This document shows positions 1-11,230 of a stretch of DNA of 64,000 bases, one piece after another. Source of the stretch: Hermetia illucens (taxonomy: Eukaryota > Arthropoda > Insecta > Diptera > Stratiomyidae); contig NC_051849.1 of assembly GCF_905115235.1 (NCBI RefSeq), positions 163,608,091-163,672,090 of the forward strand, read 5' to 3'. A program made the position numbers and the translations under genes. The notes below the pieces were generated by a model. That model was given only the letters and a program-made list of their open reading frames with translations. It had not been told where the DNA came from and searched no databases. Positions within the stretch are counted from its first letter, which is position 1, and each line of letters opens with the position of its first letter.

Positions 1-16
1 TTTGCCATTATGATGT

Positions 17-290
17 TTAAGAAACCTCCAATCTGCTAACAATTCCGTCATTTAACCAATTATAACCATCAACTTTGACTACTTTCGGTCTGAATGTGTC
101 ACCCAGTACAACTCTTCCCAAAGGATCGTAACCAGCAAAGGCTCTTATTCCCGGCAGGGCATCATAAATTTGTGCTTGGACAGCTACAATCACGACCAAA
201 AGCAAAACTGCAACAATGAACTGAAAATGAAAAAAAGAAGAAAAATTGAATTAAATTTTGGATTATCTAAAGTTCTTTTAGTACCTTCAT
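17..290 (-). CDS. Family A small secreted protein, copy 1 (two exons)
   Basis: Exon 1 is 285-290 (ATGAAG only) and exon 2 is 17-220. The 64-bp phase-0 intron (221-284) starts GTAC and ends CAG. The product is 69 aa: Met-Lys, then a hydrophobic signal peptide ending about VQAQ, then a mature chain of about 50 aa containing LPGIRAFAGYDPLG and PKVVKVDGYNW, with no cysteine. The TAA stop is at 17-19. A TATA box lies upstream at 361-367. It is divergent to the family B gene at 820, and the whole pair recurs at 7199-8366, where the protein is nearly the same; this supports a real gene and the chosen splice sites. The function is unknown to me. By the signal peptide it is probably secreted; cuticle, gland or haemolymph are all possible. 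I do not recognise the family. Confidence 0.82.
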
Positions 291-360
291 GATTTTAGAT
301 TGAAACAAGTCGACGGATGTGAAGACTAGATCTGATTCTTGTTACTGAAGGAGCGGTGCA

Positions 361-367
361 TTTTATA
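361..367 (-). promoter_or_regulatory. TATA box of family A copy 1
   Basis: TATAAAA on the minus strand, about 70 bp upstream of the ATG at 290. The same box is kept at the same place in all five family A copies. Confidence 0.75.
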
Positions 368-594
368 CTCAATGGGAATCTGCTTTGCATTTTACATTGT
401 AATGATGGTATGTTCACCTTGAAACTATCTGAATCTTAAAATGAGTTTTTATGCTCTGTATTCCAACTGATAAGTTATGTTATGTTGTAATTGTTGGAGA
501 AAACTAGAATATGCAGAAGTTGCAGTTGTTCTCTTCCTCCAATTGATTAGCGTTGCAAATTTTTTGCGTATATCAGTTTGCTTCCACACCTATA

Positions 595-602
595 ATTTGC
601 AT
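595..602 (+). promoter_or_regulatory. Octamer-like element ATTTGCAT
   Basis: This is a perfect ATTTGCAT, the reverse of the POU-type octamer ATGCAAAT, about 130 bp upstream of the family B TATA box. The same site is at 7792-7799 in the second pair and at about 12686-12693 near family A copy 3. POU binding is inference. Confidence 0.35.
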
Positions 603-732
603 ACATCTTTGTTGGAGGGTGTCAACTTGCCGCTAGATGCAGCTCATCAGCTTCATGTGATTACAAGTCAATGATTTTTTGAAATGTTTGAAATCTTTAA
701 TTGTGAATTGGTTGTTTGTGAGTCAATTTTAC

Positions 733-739
733 TATAAAA
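733..739 (+). promoter_or_regulatory. TATA box of family B copy 1
   Basis: TATAAAAG about 85 bp upstream of the ATG at 820. A TTCATC initiator-like stretch lies about 30 bp downstream, at 761-766. Confidence 0.75.
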
Positions 740-819
740 GAACGGATCGGTGGATAAAACTTCATCATACCCACAAAGTCTTCGTACAACATTCACTTTT
801 TCAAATAAATCCTAGAAAA

Positions 820-1171
820 ATGAAAGTAAGAGTTGATACAGCTATTCTGAATTGCCTAATATCTTAAAATACTCACCAACTTCTCCTAGTTCCTTGCAGT
901 TTTCCTTTTGGTTGCTTTCTTCGCCGGAATTGAAGGACAATTCTTAATTAGTCCTGGCTACAACTTTGGATTTCCTTATAGCGGATTCGTTGATCGTTAC
1001 TTAGCCAACCCTGCTATTGTCGACACAAGAGTTTTAACTGCGTCTACTTGGTTGGCAGATGAAGGCAAATACGTTGCAAAAACTCGAGGTGCTGAACACA
1101 TTGCTCCTTTAAAGGGTCATCTAAAATCGACCGTATCACTTAATGTGGATCCAGCTCCAGGAACTTTCTAA
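820..1171 (+). CDS. Family B small secreted protein, copy 1 (Acp1-like C-terminus)
   Basis: Exon 1 is 820-825 (ATGAAA), followed by a 64-bp GT-AG intron; exon 2 is 890-1171. The product is 95 aa. The signal peptide (residues 1 to about 18, ending FAGIEGQ) is followed by an aromatic and Pro/Gly-rich middle and the conserved tail YVAKTRGAEHIAPLKGH, then SLNVDPAPGTF. The AATAAA poly(A) signal is at 1240-1245 and the TATA box at 733-739. From memory the tail resembles fly Acp1-like adult cuticle proteins, so a secreted cuticle or lens-surface role is an inference. Family A copy 1 lies divergently upstream. The second pair encodes a protein differing at about a dozen positions, which supports an expressed gene under selection. 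Confidence 0.85.
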
Positions 1172-1439
1172 GAACATTGACAAACATAATTGGAACAAAA
1201 GGCAACGACGAAGAGTGGAATATAAAATATTAACTGACAAATAAAGATTCAATTTAAAAAATAACGCTAATTGCAAGTTTGTTTTCGATTCCTGCTTAGC
1301 CGGTTTTATACCATGACATCAATTTGATTCGTTCTGTGCTAAGTGCACTAGGTTGGCGATCGAGTTCTGCCATGGCATAGTCTGGGAGTCACCGAAAAAA
1401 GGAGTATTTAAATTAGTGGGACTTAGTTCTTCTTCTTCA

Positions 1440-2760
1440 TTCGGGCTACTTACCTTTGTAATGAATAATCCCCATCAAAATTCTTCACCGGCCATTTAAA
1501 AACCTTTCCTCCTTGCTCGCATTTTTGGCAGATAATGACAGATTTTCAGTTAGGTTCAACTCGAAAGATGACAATAGAATCTTGATCTCGAGAACAGCAT
1601 ATAATATCTCAATAGTATGCATACGAATACCAACAACAAACGATGAGGGGATATATGCCCAATTAAAGCAAGTCGGCAGCTAGACGCCGTTGGCTATTTC
1701 AATGCAAAGTATACCCACTGGAGTTCAAGGTTAGTCTCCCCTAAAGGGAAATAATTGTATGGGGCAATCTTAGGCAAAATCTAAAGTAGCGCAAAATTCT
1801 TCCAAAAGGGCCGATTTCTAATCAGCGACAATTTCAACGAAGGGAGTAGCAACTACATAGGTTTCTCCAAAGGAGAAGACGACTTAATAAAACTATAAAA
1901 CTGATGAAATCGGTGCTTATAGCGCATCAGGAGTCTGATATGCAACGGTTCCTATGCGGGTTATCTGATTCAGGGTTCACTGACAGTTCTTTGAAAGCAC
2001 CTAAAAAGGTTCAGAGAATCTCCATTATGGACTGCTACAGTGAATTGGGCTTAAAGTAATGACGGCAAAACTACAGCCTTAGTAGATCACATGAAAGAAG
2101 CATTTCAACCAATCGATTCCCAAACGTCATTTGAACTTCTCAGATGTCGAAATAACGCCAAGTTGAGGAAATCGGTGACCTCCCAAGTTGCTGCAAACAT
2201 GTAATTGTGAAAATGATTACAAAACCTTCGAAAAGGTTTGTCACGTAGGTCTTTTCAACAAAATCAAACGTGTACACCTTGATTGTTTCCACAATCCATT
2301 AATATTGTATTTAACGAAAGGTGGATTCCAGGTGAAATACAAACATATTCTCAGTGAACAGCATGAGATCGAGCAGGAGATCCTCGGCGGAGTGTATTCT
2401 TATACTGTATCTACACAGCTGCCTTTGCTAAGGATACCAAATATTGCAACTGTAACTGAAATGGCATCTGGAAAACTTACCTCACATATGGAGGATGAAG
2501 ATCGATGAGTCGAGGTGTGTACCTCACTTTACGAAAAGAAAATTGTCCTAAAGTGAAGACCAAAAGCATTGCTATACCCCAATTGGATGACTATAAATTC
2601 CTGGCAATACACCTCAATTCAATTACGGGACTCTGCCAAACCATCCCATATTAATCTGCTGCAGCGATATTAGTTAAAAATTCTGAGTTGTAGATCCGGT
2701 GGTCCCTGATATTTCCGTAACTTTGATCTAAATAAAGACTTGAAGATCAGGACAATAGTG
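1440..2760 (+). mobile_element. Decayed Jockey-clade LINE fragment
   Basis: The plus-strand translation shows, in order and with many frame breaks, an endonuclease relic (GYFNAKYTHWSSRL near 1692-1735, cf. DFNAKH.WGSR), a linker (LVDHMKEAFQPI near 2080), and an RT core at 2188-2508 (FEKVCHVGLFNKIK, GFQVKYKHILSEQHE, a degraded PQGxVLSP). An RT C-terminal piece (KTKSIAIPQLDDYKFLAIHL) lies near 2560-2640. The spacing fits the Jockey clade of non-LTR retrotransposons. No terminal tail was found. It is old and non-functional. Confidence 0.6.
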
Positions 2761-3640
2761 GAAGAAGTTAAGCGTTCGGCTAGTAACGCTTAGTCAGAGT
2801 GATGACACATCCCATGGCAGAGAAGAAGAGAAATAAAAACTTCGTCGTAGTCGGTCCTAACCCCGGTTGTAAAAGGAGGAAGGACAGATAGTTTCAGTCT
2901 CAGTATACGTCACCGCAGTGTCTCAGGGGGTAGGTGAGAAAAGTGCGAGAACTTTGCAGTCTCGCAGATTACTCACTAAGGATAGCTTTTTCCTCCTTCC
3001 TTTCTCCACACCTGGCAGTTAGGATAAAATGCACTACCAAAAATGGGGAGAAGGAGAATTTTAAAGTCTGGTACGGACAACTGGTGGGGGTCGTCTGACT
3101 TGGTGGGGCTCCCGTAAGGGATAATCGTGGGGCTGTTCGATGTATCGGCGCCACGATGACCAGGAGCATTGTTCCGCCTGTTGCTGCTCTTTCGCCACAA
3201 ATTGTGGAGAAATGAACTTGTTCATCATCTGTTTCTACTGCGAAATAATGGCGGGGGAGGCGTAGCGAGCGTTTCCCGCAATTCACGCACTTGACTTTGT
3301 AGCGAGTCGTAGACCTGCACCGCTTTATTACTCTCAGCAACACAATCCAGGCCATCATAAGAGAGCGTGTTCGACTTGAGGCCATCGCGGAAACTGGTAA
3401 CCGATGGGGGCAGAGGTGGCGGCCTGTTGCAAGCAATAGTTTTAGTACTCGTTGAAGCACTCTTCTTCACTGTCCAGCTAAATTCGCCGCTGAATTTCGG
3501 GACGAATTCTATAGACCAGGTATTCCCGGAATTCTATCTCAAATCAATTACAATCACTTGTGTATTGTGGTGCAGTTACGGCTGTTCGACTGCACGGCCA
3601 GAAAATTCGCATTCACCCTTCTTAATTTGAGTGACCGAAG
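2761..3640. other. Unassigned interval with a proline-rich open frame
   Basis: No recognisable host gene. On the minus strand two overlapping open frames (2969-3470) encode Ser/Pro-rich sequence including VYDSLQSQVRELRETLA, which could form a short coiled coil, followed by PPPPLF. This could be the N-terminal ORF of a retroelement. It lies directly upstream, on the opposite strand, of the R4-like LINE relic. No function is assigned. Confidence 0.3.
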
Positions 3641-4640
3641 AGATTCACCATGGAAAATTCGGCTGGATCGTCGGCAAGACTCATTAAAGCAGGAGCTGGA
3701 TAGTTGAAATTCAGGACATACTAGAGCAGAAACTTTCGGTAGTATGCAGTCGATTACGACGGTATGGCGAAAGCCACTCCAGACGTGTTCAGAATGTAAT
3801 GTACGCGAGGAAACAGTGAAGATTTTTCATATCTCTCAACGATAGATAGAACGTCCAGACTGTAAAGTTTTCGGTGACGAAAGCGAAAGAATATTGGGGT
3901 AGACTTTGGGGGTAACCCGCCAAGGATACTGAGCACGTTGAGTAGATCACTGCATGGCATGAATTTTGCGAATGTTACTGAAGAAGAGGTTCGACTAGCA
4001 TAAACAGCTTGAAGAACTGAAGAGGCCCAGGTCTGGATCGGGTGAAGAATTTCTGGTATAGAAAATTCATCAGTAATTAGGTCATTCTTCGGGTGGAGGA
4101 ATTTCCGCTCTTCCTCACTGTGGGAATTACCTAAAGAGGACACGGTGCAGGACCCTGCGGATACAAGACCGATTACTAGCTTACCAACCCTCTATAAATT
4201 CATAACGTCCTATTAATAGAATGAACCTTGAGACCAACAACATTCTGTCCGAGTAATAGAAGGACTTCCGAGTTGGGTGAAGGGGTTACAGAGAGCAACT
4301 CATTATCGACTCGGTAGTTGCAGGAGAAGCAACTTGAGGCCAACGAAACGTCTTTAGTTGCTATAGCTTCAGTTTCAATAGCGGGTTAATCGATGTCCTA
4401 AGTCTGAAGAAGATCGATCCTTTGAGTGGGATGAAGTTATAAGAAGGGCGGAAGTCGAAGTCAATCCACGGTAAACACGTGAATTATTGTTTGCAATATG
4501 AAAGATAATAAATCCCCATACACATGATGTTGGAACGGTGCCATTCAGGATAGCATGGTCGCCAGCCGAACTTATAAAAAGCTCATAATGAAAGTACGAG
4601 TGGAGAACCACCAGTACAGAATATGTGGTTCGGCCTTATA
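3641..4640 (+). mobile_element. Decayed R4/Dong-like LINE fragment
   Basis: The plus-strand translation shows a basic linker (PWKIRLDRRQDSL near 3650, then KLSVVCSRLRRYGESHSRR near 3733-3790). This is followed at about 4160-4380 by RPITSLPTLYKF and a relic of the block CRRGSRGCKEQLIIDS with KRL at its end. From memory that combination (RPITCLPTLYK followed by a KGCRRGSRGCKEQL-type block) marks the R4/Dong-like, restriction-endonuclease-type LINEs. It is heavily frame-broken. 4641-4990 may be more of the same element but is not recognisable. Confidence 0.45.
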
Positions 4641-4989
4641 GATGTTGAATCATCTCATTTCTTTCAGCAATGTTATGGTACGAGTGCAATGCACGAACAG
4701 GCATAATACTGTTTGTACGGTGATACAACGAATCCTTCCATACAAGCATGGGCTGAAGGGCACGTGGACGGTTTCCCGATATGAGCCGCAAACAGTACTA
4801 GATAGTCCCGCTTATAGGTATTAGGACCGGCATGTTCTAACTTACCGCCATATACCATACAATGAGCTTTACGTATTGTTGATTGGCAGGACGGGTCGCT
4901 CCGCGTGTATTATTAATATTGCTATAACCAATAATAGCAGCATTGAATGGAAATACGTGGAGAAGCCCAAGGACTCGCAACGATAGCCA

Positions 4990-6240
4990 CCTGTTCGATC
5001 TGGGTGAAGGTAGATTTCACATCTCTAGTTGTCCTTTCCATAATGTTCATACTAGCAGAATAAGTCAATAGTTGCGCATTAACATCAGCATCGCAAATTA
5101 CTTCTTTGAGGGCCAGGTTTAAAAGGGCGTATTATACGGCATACCAGTTTCTTAGTCCACTGTTGATGTCGAATGGTGTGATCCTGCTCCTTTATCTGGC
5201 CAGATATATTGATCAGGGTCAGCCTAGTCAGTCGTATGAGTATCATTTGGAATTTTGGACTTATAGAAATATCCGGCTTATCAGGATAGCGAGGAATATC
5301 CTACAGATGACCCTCAGCAACGTGATACATCTGTAGTTACTGCACTGTGAATTATTTGCCTTCTTATGTATGGCCTAGGTAAGTCCTCGTAGCTAATCGT
5401 CAGGCATTGATTCGCTATCCCGCACGTTTAGCATAAGTAATTGAACCATTTGGTGTAGTTGGTCGCCTCCATACTTAACCAGTTCGACTCTAATTCCTTC
5501 AGTTCCTGCGACTTATGATTTTGATCGCCATCGCCTCACTATGCCCATACGGTCAGAAACCAGATTTCCCTCTTAGTATTGGCAGGATGAGGATCGAAGG
5601 AAACAAGGCTTCAAACTATTGACTTGTTGGTAAGACTTCCATGTCTGGTGCGGTTGTTCTCTGCACTTTTCGAGTTCCCATTCCGGTTGGTTCTCCTAGT
5701 CTCTTAAACTATACACAATCTACTCAGTAGGGGCGTGAGTATTAATGACGCTTATATTTTGAAATTTGCCTCGTAAGCACAGAGTGTGTAGCTGTTTAAT
5801 TATGTTTTCCAAGCCGATAACAGCAGGTTTCATTTTTGGTAACCAGGAAATCCCCTCTGAGCACATGATTTACTGGATGGCCAATGCAATATATTGTATA
5901 GTGGCTCTTCTCCAGGAAACCTGCTCAACGCATCTCTTGTAACGCTGTTACATCAATCTAATATTTAGACAGTGTATCGGCTGGCTTCTGGGCAGCGGTG
6001 TGTAAAAGAAGCGCACGTTCCAGGAAAAAATGCGCAAATCGTTAGTTTGTTTTCGTTGTCGGGTCCATCTTTATAAAACCTGTCAGTCCAATGATCGTGT
6101 AGAGTTGTCCCTACCCAACTCCCAACCTCAAGGACCGGCTGGTACAATTTTTCCCGCCTTTATCCTCCTCCATCTGTCGTTTTTCAATAAGAAGATCACC
6201 AAGTGATGGCTGTTAGTGTTTGTCCACTAGATGTTTCCCA
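4990..6240 (-). mobile_element. Decayed RTE-like LINE copy
   Basis: Colinear by eye with the better copies at 8555-10320 and 54245-56425. Shared landmarks are 'gagggccaggtt' near 5110, 'ctcagcaacgtgat' near 5310, the linker 'ggttggttctcctagtctc' near 5685, and the endonuclease start region with 'gcgcaaatcgtta' near 6030. It runs from the 5' end at about 6240 to an eroded 3' side near 4990. All frames are broken. Confidence 0.6.
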
Positions 6241-7100
6241 GGTTTTTTTTTTCTTCTTTTTTTGCTCTATTGTAGGTACCAACCCACGTTTTGCCTTGAG
6301 ACTTGTACCACCCTTTGCCTATCATATAGGGAATAACGGCGATCATAGGAAGAAACAATTACCACCGAGTACTCATCATATATTCAAGCGCCATTCAACT
6401 TCGCCCTTGAGAAATACAAAAACATTATCTAGGAGGAAATACAAGAACTTGTTTAGAAACACTCTAAGTTACAGCTTACTTTATTGACAGAGTTCGATTT
6501 ACAATGTGACAAATCTCATACATAACTCACACCAACCCGCAGCTCTGCATAAAAAAGCTTTTGTTGAATAACCATTTACAAGTTATCATACCAGAAGGGA
6601 GGGCCGTATGTGTTATTCTAAAAGAAAAATGCATGGGAACAAGACTAAAAGAAGTCCGAAAAGGATGGAATAGAAATCTGAATCGGATAGACCAGACGTT
6701 TTAGACTGGCGTTTCCAAAACCCTGGACTATATGGAAGAGCAAAAACTATAAAGTTTTCTCATTGCACAGTGACATAGATCTTTGTAAAAGCCATTCTAA
6801 AAATGCGATAAAAGCTAGACTAGCATTCTTCCTTCGAACCTCCTATAACTCACGGAAACCGCCATAAAGAGTAGCCTATGAGATAATATTATAGAAACGA
6901 TAAATGACAATTTAAAGTTAAAAACCACCTTATTTCACTTCAATGACATGAAAAAATATCAACCGATCACGCAATGCGCAAACAACACAAAAATCAATAA
7001 AATCCTTAAAATTAGCTCACATAAAAAAGGGATGAGTACATTTAACAGGTCTATAATTTTGTGAACTGGCCCTAGAATCGGAAAGACTACAAAAGTGAAC
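6241..7100. other. Unassigned AT-rich interval
   Basis: It begins with a T-rich tract (6241-6262). Otherwise I see no gene, tandem repeat or recognised element. The last stretch holds the reverse AATAAA (7109-7114) that probably ends the family A copy 2 transcript. Confidence 0.3.
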
Positions 7101-7198
7101 TTCCAAAATTTATTTCGCAACTGAGAAATTCAATTTTTGAATGCGGGCTTTTACATCTTTTTTAAGTATTCAAATTTTTTCATCTGCATTCCATCCAC

Positions 7199-7487
7199 TT
7201 ATGCGACTTCCAGTTTACTAACGATTCTGTCGTTCAACCAGTTATAACCATCGACCTTCACTACTTTCGGGGTCAATGCGTCACCCAGTGCAATTCTTCC
7301 CAAAGGATCGTAACCAGCAAAGGCTCTTATTCCCGGCAAGACATCATAAATTTGAGCCTGGACAGCTACAATTACCACCAGAAGCAAAACTGCAACAATG
7401 AACTGAAATTCAAAGAAAAATTATAATAAATTTTGGATTATTGGTGGAGTTATTCTATTATATCTAAAGTTATTTTAGTACCTTCAT
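7199..7487 (-). CDS. Family A small secreted protein, copy 2 (two exons)
   Basis: Exon 1 is 7482-7487 (ATGAAG) and exon 2 is 7199-7402. The 79-bp intron is 15 bp longer than in copy 1. The product is 69 aa with the same signal peptide (residues 3 to about 19, ending VQAQ) and a mature part beginning IYDVLPGIRAFAGYD. Changes from copy 1 are clustered in the middle (GDALTPKV against GDTFRPKV). The TATA box is at 7557-7563 and the reverse-strand AATAAA at 7109-7114. It is divergent to the family B gene at 8015. The intact frame and splice sites after duplication indicate a functional gene. The family is unknown to me. Confidence 0.83.
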
Positions 7488-7556
7488 GATTTTAGATTGA
7501 AACAAGTCGACGGATGTGAAGACTAGATCTGATTCTTGATACTGAGGGAGTGGGCA

Positions 7557-7563
7557 TTTTATA
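7557..7563 (-). promoter_or_regulatory. TATA box of family A copy 2
   Basis: TATAAAA on the minus strand, 70 bp upstream of the ATG at 7487. Confidence 0.75.
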
Positions 7564-7927
7564 CTCAACAGGAATCTGCTTTGCATCTTACATTGTAATG
7601 ATGGTATGTTCGCCTTGAAACTATCTGAATCTTAAAGTGAGATTTTATACTCTATATTCCAACTGATAAGTTTTTAATATAATATGTAATTGTTGGAGAA
7701 AACTAGAGTATGCAGAAAACAGTTGTTCTCTTCCTCCACCTGATTAGCGTTGCAAATTTGTTGCATATATCAATTTGCTTCCACACCCATAATTTGCATA
7801 CATCTTTGTTGGAGGGTGTCAACTTGTCACCAGATGCAGTTTATCAGCTTTATGTGATTACAAATTAGTGAATTTCATAAAATCGAAATCTTTATTTGTG
7901 AGTTGGTTATTTTAAAGTCGACTTTAC

Positions 7928-7934
7928 TATAAAA
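7928..7934 (+). promoter_or_regulatory. TATA box of family B copy 2
   Basis: TATAAAAG, 87 bp upstream of the ATG at 8015, in a context like that of 733-739. Confidence 0.75.
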
Positions 7935-8014
7935 GAGCAGATCGGTACACAAAACTTCATCATAACCACGAAGTCTTAGTACAACATTCACTTTTTCAAA
8001 TAAATCCTAGAAAA

Positions 8015-8366
8015 ATGAAGGTGAGAGTTGATGCAGGTGTTTTGAATTGCCTAATAACTAAAAATATTCATCATCTTCTTCCAGTTCCTTGCAGCTTTCC
8101 TTTTGGTTGCTTTCTTCGCCGGAATTGAAGGACAATTCTTAATTACTCCTGGCTATGACTTCGGATTTCCTTATAATGGATTCACTGGTCGTTACTTATC
8201 CAACCCTGCTATTGTGGACACAAAAGTTTTAACTGCATCTACTTGGTTGGCAGGTGAAGGAAAATACGTTGCAAAAACTCGAGGTGCTGAGCACGTCGCT
8301 CCTTTAAAAGGTCACATAAAATCAGCCGTATCACTTAATGTGGATCCAGCTCCAGGAACTTTCTAA
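8015..8366 (+). CDS. Family B small secreted protein, copy 2 (Acp1-like C-terminus)
   Basis: Exon 1 is 8015-8020 (ATGAAG), intron 8021-8084 (64 bp, GTGAG...CCAG), exon 2 8085-8366. The product is 95 aa, differing from copy 1 at about a dozen residues, mostly conservative (I for V, K for R, T for S). The signal peptide ends about GIEGQ. The tail YVAKTRGAEHVAPLKGH and DPAPGTF is kept. The AATAAA is at 8434-8439. An RTE-like LINE ends about 190 bp past the stop. A secreted cuticle-type role is inferred only from the tail. Confidence 0.86.
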
Positions 8367-8554
8367 AAACATTGGCAAATCTGATTGGAACAAAATGCAG
8401 TGACTAAGATTTAAGATAGAATATTAACTGATAAATAAAAATTATATTTTAAAAATAACTTTAATTGATAATTCATTATATAATTTTTCTATGTGTAATT
8501 AGAAATTTCTGTGGTGGTTTTCTCGTGCTTATCTACCTTTGCGTTTTTTGATAT

Positions 8555-10320
8555 CATCATCAGTGGCGCAACAACCGGTATCCGGTTTAGGCCTGCCTTA
8601 ATAAGGAACTCCAGACATCTCGGTTTTGCACCGAGGTTCACCAATTCGATATCCCTAAAAGCTGTCTGGCATCCTGACCTACGCCATCGCTCCACCTCTT
8701 CTTTTTCTACAATAGATATTGCCCTGATAGACTATCCGAGCTGGATCGTCCTCATCCATACGGATTAAGTGACCCGCCCACCGTAACCTATTGAGCCGGA
8801 TTTTATCCACAACCAGACGGTCATGGTATCGCTCATAGATTTCGTCATTGCGTAGGCTACGGAATCGTCTATCCTCATGTACGGGGCCAAAAATTCGTCC
8901 GACGATTCTTCTCTCGAACGCGGCCAAGAGTTCGTAATTCTTCTTGCTAAGAACCCAAGGAATCTGAGGAATACATGAGGACTGGCAAGATCATTGTCTT
9001 GTAAAGTAAGAGCTTTGACCCTATGGTAATACGATTCGAGCGGAACAGTTTCGGATTTCATCATCATAATTGTTATCGGTTGTGATTTTCGACCTTAAAT
9101 AGGAGAAATTATCAACGGTCTCAAAGTTCTAGTCTCCTATCTTTATTCTTCCCGTTTGATCAGTGCGATTTGCGTCTCGGATCGTTCTTCTCATGATGTC
9201 GATTTCGGCAGTATAGGCCGGTAGTTGGGTGGATTTGAGGATCGTACTTGCTTGTTTCCACCTCAGCATCATGGATCACTTTCTCGAGGGCCAGGTTAAA
9301 GAGGACGCACGATAGGGCATCCCCTTGTCGTAGACAGTTGTTGATGTCGAATAGTCTTGGTAGTCAGCAACGTGATACCTACTCGTATATAATTGCTGCA
9401 CTGTGTGATATCTCCCTTTTAATGTATGAGACAGATAATGCCTCTTTGCCGTCAGGCATTGATTCACAGACCTGTTGGTTCTCGCCGGAGTTCGAGATAA
9501 GTCTCCGCGCATGCCCGCGTTCTTTGAGAATGCAGCATTGCTCGGTATGCGACATTCTTCCGTTCCATAGCTAGCTTACATTCATCGTCAAACCAGCCGT
9601 TCCGACTCATTTTGCGGCTGGGGCAAGTATTTTTGCGGCCGTATTTATGATAACGTTCTTCAGGTGATTGTGAAGATCATTTGTTAATGCTTCATCTCCA
9701 GGATCTGTTAACTCCGGTTATTGCGGCGTCCATTTCCCTCTTATAGGTGTTGCGGAGGGCTGTGTTGTGGATGGCTTCAGTGTTGACTCTCACCTGATTA
9801 TCAGAGGGCATTCTAGGTGGTGCTGTTATTCGAACTCGGAGCACCATGCCAACGAGATAGTGATCTGAGTCTATATTGGCCCCCTATATATATATATATA
9901 TTTTGACATTCATCAAGGCTGAGAAGTGGTGGCGTTCGATCACTTTGGTTGAAAGTGGTCCCATCTGGAGAGGCCCACGTTTATTGGGATATGGTGTTGG
10001 CTAGCTACTTGGTAGTTCTGTCTCTGTACAGGGAGCGCACGTTCCATGAGAAAATGCGCAAATCGTTATTCCGTTGTCGTTGCCTGTTCGTCGTTGTGAT
10101 ATCCATCCAGTCCGAGGCTCTTGTTGTGGCTTCGTAACAAGTTTTTCTTCCGTGTAGGGTTGTCAGCCCTATCCAACTCCAAACCTGGAGGACAGTTGGT
10201 TCAATTTTTCCCCGTTTTTAGGCGCGGTAGACTCGCCTTCATCCTTCTCCGTCTGCAGCTTTTCGTTAAGAAAGGGCTCCCAGCGGTCACCACGTGTAGG
10301 TGGAGATATCGAATATAGCT
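8555..10320 (-). mobile_element. RTE-like LINE, internally deleted
   Basis: The 3' end is at about 8558 with a short GATGAT-type tail. Going up the minus strand there is RWAGHLIRMDEDDPARIV (8690-8800, typical RTE C-terminus), RT palm and thumb pieces to about 9400, a linker, and near 10020-10080 the endonuclease start (relic of WNVRSLYR) after a 5' leader reaching about 10320. Most of the endonuclease domain is missing, so the copy is about 1.8 kb against an expected 3 kb or more. Many stops are present. The 3' end lies just downstream of the family B copy 2 gene. Confidence 0.7.
9885..9901. repeat. (TA)n microsatellite
   Basis: Seventeen bases of alternating TA inside the RTE-like relic. 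Confidence 0.9.
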
Positions 10321-11230
10321 AGATTTATGTCATATATTTTTTCCTTAGCTTAAATTATTTTTAACCGATTTGGCCAAGTTTTCTCCAGCAGCCGCATCTT
10401 TGGAGCCAGCCCAATGAAAACAAATCTGCTTGCGCATTTAACCTTCTCCGTGGTTACATCACACGCTATGCAAATCGCCTATTTGGACATAGCGAGATTC
10501 TTTTCCGTCGTTGCATCAGCATGTTACCTACCAAATGGTGTATTTGGCCTCGACATGGCTCTCTTCCGCGCCATCACTTCGCAACACAACAGCTGGTGTC
10601 GATTTGCCACAAACAACAAAATAAATAATAATAAATAAGTGTTATTGTGTTGTGTACAAGGACACTTTCGAACACGGAAGGGTCAAAGATAGATGAATTA
10701 AAGAATGACATTACTTTTGATTTTTAGTATTCAAGAAGTCTCTGGAAATAGCTAAAGTGTTCAAATCGAGAACACTTTACAACGCGCGGTTGCTCTTTAA
10801 TTCGCCTTTTAGATTTATTTATGAAATTTATAAGTTGAGAAAAATAGAATTGTCAAAAGTAGAATATTGTTGTTTTTTGGAAGTAATAGAAGTTTTTGGA
10901 AGTGGAAACGCGAGGGTTCTTAATAAATCCAAGAGTGCAAGAGTTGAGCATCAACGTAAATATAGTATTAAAATTTTTGGCTTTTCCTTTTCAGAAGTTT
11001 TGAATAGCCCCATCGTTCCGCAGTTAGGAACGAGAGCAACCACGGCCATCAAACTCAAATCCAGGAGCTAGTGCGCGAGCTTGGCCAACGCCCAAGCAGA
11101 ATAGCCCCTGGACGAGGCCGTCTAGGACATCACCGAAACAATAAATACTAAATTAATTGTACTTAAACCTCTAGTTTATGTTAACTGCATCTTGTTTCAG
11201 GACTAGTGCATATTAACCTACTAATTAACT
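10321..11230. other. Unassigned interval
   Basis: Several open frames of 60-100 codons on the plus strand (10414-10638, 10757-11071) show no domain I recognise. It may be the 5' part of the LINE whose 3' end follows. No host promoter or splice pattern like that of the cluster genes is present. Confidence 0.25.

Larger units (their letters stand above)
291..819. promoter_or_regulatory. Bidirectional promoter region of the first A/B pair
   Basis: This 529-bp spacer separates divergent start codons. It holds a minus TATA box (361-367), a plus TATA box (733-739), a TCACCTTGAAA element (414-424) and an ATTTGCAT octamer (595-602). It is closely similar along its length to 7488-8014, between the second pair. 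The sharing could be recent duplication rather than selection. No coding sequence is credible inside it; the small ORFs here are intergenic. Confidence 0.6.
7488..8014. promoter_or_regulatory. Bidirectional promoter region of the second A/B pair
   Basis: Duplicate of 291-819. It has a minus TATA box (7557-7563), a plus TATA box (7928-7934), TCGCCTTGAAA (7610-7620) and ATTTGCAT (7792-7799). Between the two pairs the spacer carries scattered substitutions and small indels, but these elements keep their order. Confidence 0.6.

Noticed and set aside
477-867. Two small plus-strand frames in the promoter spacer of pair 1
   Set aside because: They are not kept as frames in the duplicate spacer (7488-8014) and overlap the TATA region of family B copy 1.
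3225-3470. Proline-rich minus frame as a host gene
   Set aside because: No promoter, splice pattern or second copy; it lies amid LINE debris and is more likely retroelement sequence.
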